A stretch of 64,000 nt of DNA from Rikenellaceae bacterium. GTDB lineage: Bacteria > Bacteroidota > Bacteroidia > Bacteroidales > Rikenellaceae. The position numbers were made by a program, and so were the translations under genes. Below, piece after piece: positions 63,749-64,000 of the stretch (positions are counted from its first letter, which is position 1; every line of letters starts with the position of its first letter). Location: positions 21,607 through 85,606 of the forward strand of contig CABIXK010000007.1 of assembly GCA_902362705.1 (NCBI GenBank), read 5' to 3'. The notes below the pieces were generated by a model, which saw only the letters and a program-made list of their open reading frames with translations, had not been told where the DNA came from and did no database searches.

Positions 63749-64000
63749 ATGGCACGAGTGGTAATCGGACTTTCGGGCGGCGTCGACTCGTCGGTGGCCG
63801 CCTACCTGCTTCAGCAGCAGGGGCACGAGGTGGTGGGCCTCTTCATGGTCAACTGGCACGACACGACGGGCACGCTCGAGGGCGACTGCCCGTGGCACGA
63901 CGACCGCCTCTTCGCCGAGCTGGTGGCCCGGCGGCTCGACATCCCGCTGCACGTGGTGGACCTCTCGGAGCACTACCGCCGCCGGGTGGTGGAGTATATG
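63749..64000 (+). CDS. mnmA: tRNA 2-thiouridylase MnmA (5' part)
   Basis: The first 84 residues, open to the window edge. The PP-loop [15 protein letters not shown] (about 7-21), then [11 protein letters not shown] and the linking DCPWHDD, mark MnmA, which makes s2U34 in tRNA-Lys, -Glu and -Gln. The catalytic Cys pair lies beyond the edge. Confidence 0.92.
   Translation, partial: MARVVIGLSGGVDSSVAAYLLQQQGHEVVGLFMVNWHDTTGTLEGDCPWHDDRLFAELVARRLDIPLHVVDLSEHYRRRVVEYM

Overview
The window is a gene-dense, GC-rich stretch of a Bacteroidales chromosome, most likely Alistipes or a close Rikenellaceae relative (inference). The support is of several kinds. Many genes are preceded by the Bacteroidetes -7 element TAnnTTTG, often with a TTTG or TTG about 19-21 bp upstream. 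Most starts lack a strong Shine-Dalgarno. The gene content includes a PorX-type regulator, an RNF complex, a fused PFOR, a S16 protein with a long C-terminal tail, the 29-residue Lys/Arg-rich COX24-like protein, and a secreted sialidase lipoprotein that fits a gut or mucosal habitat. No transposase, integrase, prophage gene or CRISPR array was seen.

Layout. 153-2042: a secreted protein of unknown role and a YqhD-like alcohol dehydrogenase. 2355-14235 (minus): an envelope-linked run, mfd > coaX > FadL-like OMP > TPR protein > lptC > corC/hlyC-like > ppiD, with 4-7 base overlaps at three junctions (mfd-coaX, coaX-OMP and lptC-hlyC). 14425-16656 (minus): RNase E/G, the COX24-like peptide and HU. 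17016-19481 (plus): porX, tsaE and a small SRPBCC-like protein. 20008-24089: a Nudix hydrolase, an S9 peptidase lipoprotein and a sialidase. 24172-25628 (plus): hpt, queE, divIC. 25774-32903 (minus): nadE > rseC > rnfB-C-D-G-E-A. 33136-40576 (minus): zinc-ribbon coiled-coil protein, nif3, merR, rsmF-like, a deoxynucleoside kinase, GH3 and trkA. 40715-48099: a Cys-rich membrane peptide, a META lipoprotein, PFOR and an M16 peptidase pair. 48150-52584 (minus): ksgA, two tiny membrane proteins and recQ. 52682-59615 (plus): lptB, aroA, aroC, prmC, recX, an M23 peptidase and a single-domain response regulator. 59838-64000 (plus): tRNA-Arg, an AT-rich leucine-rich-repeat lipoprotein that looks acquired, then rpsP, rimM, a GNAT enzyme and the start of mnmA.

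How the genes work together. PFOR makes reduced ferredoxin; RNF passes its electrons to NAD+ while pumping ions; NadE supplies NAD. LptC and LptB, on different operons, belong to the LPS export machine. PpiD, the OMP, the M23 peptidase and the TPR protein also concern the envelope. Several RNA and translation genes (RNase E/G, RsmF-like, KsgA, RimM, S16, PrmC, TsaE, QueE, MnmA) are scattered through it.

The least ordinary parts are mostly between genes. A modular repeat family pairs an AAGTAA-rich head with GC-rich palindromes; it sits at 3' ends of genes and in three cases supplies the terminal Lys-stop. A 129-bp tandem array of palindromes, each carrying a TATCTTTG -7 box, leads into the rimM promoter. 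Two divergent promoters are fused into one perfect 16-bp palindrome. An inverted repeat brackets the PFOR promoter. A NAD synthetase has Gly in place of the catalytic Cys of its glutaminase domain. Several conserved enzymes carry in-frame low-complexity inserts.
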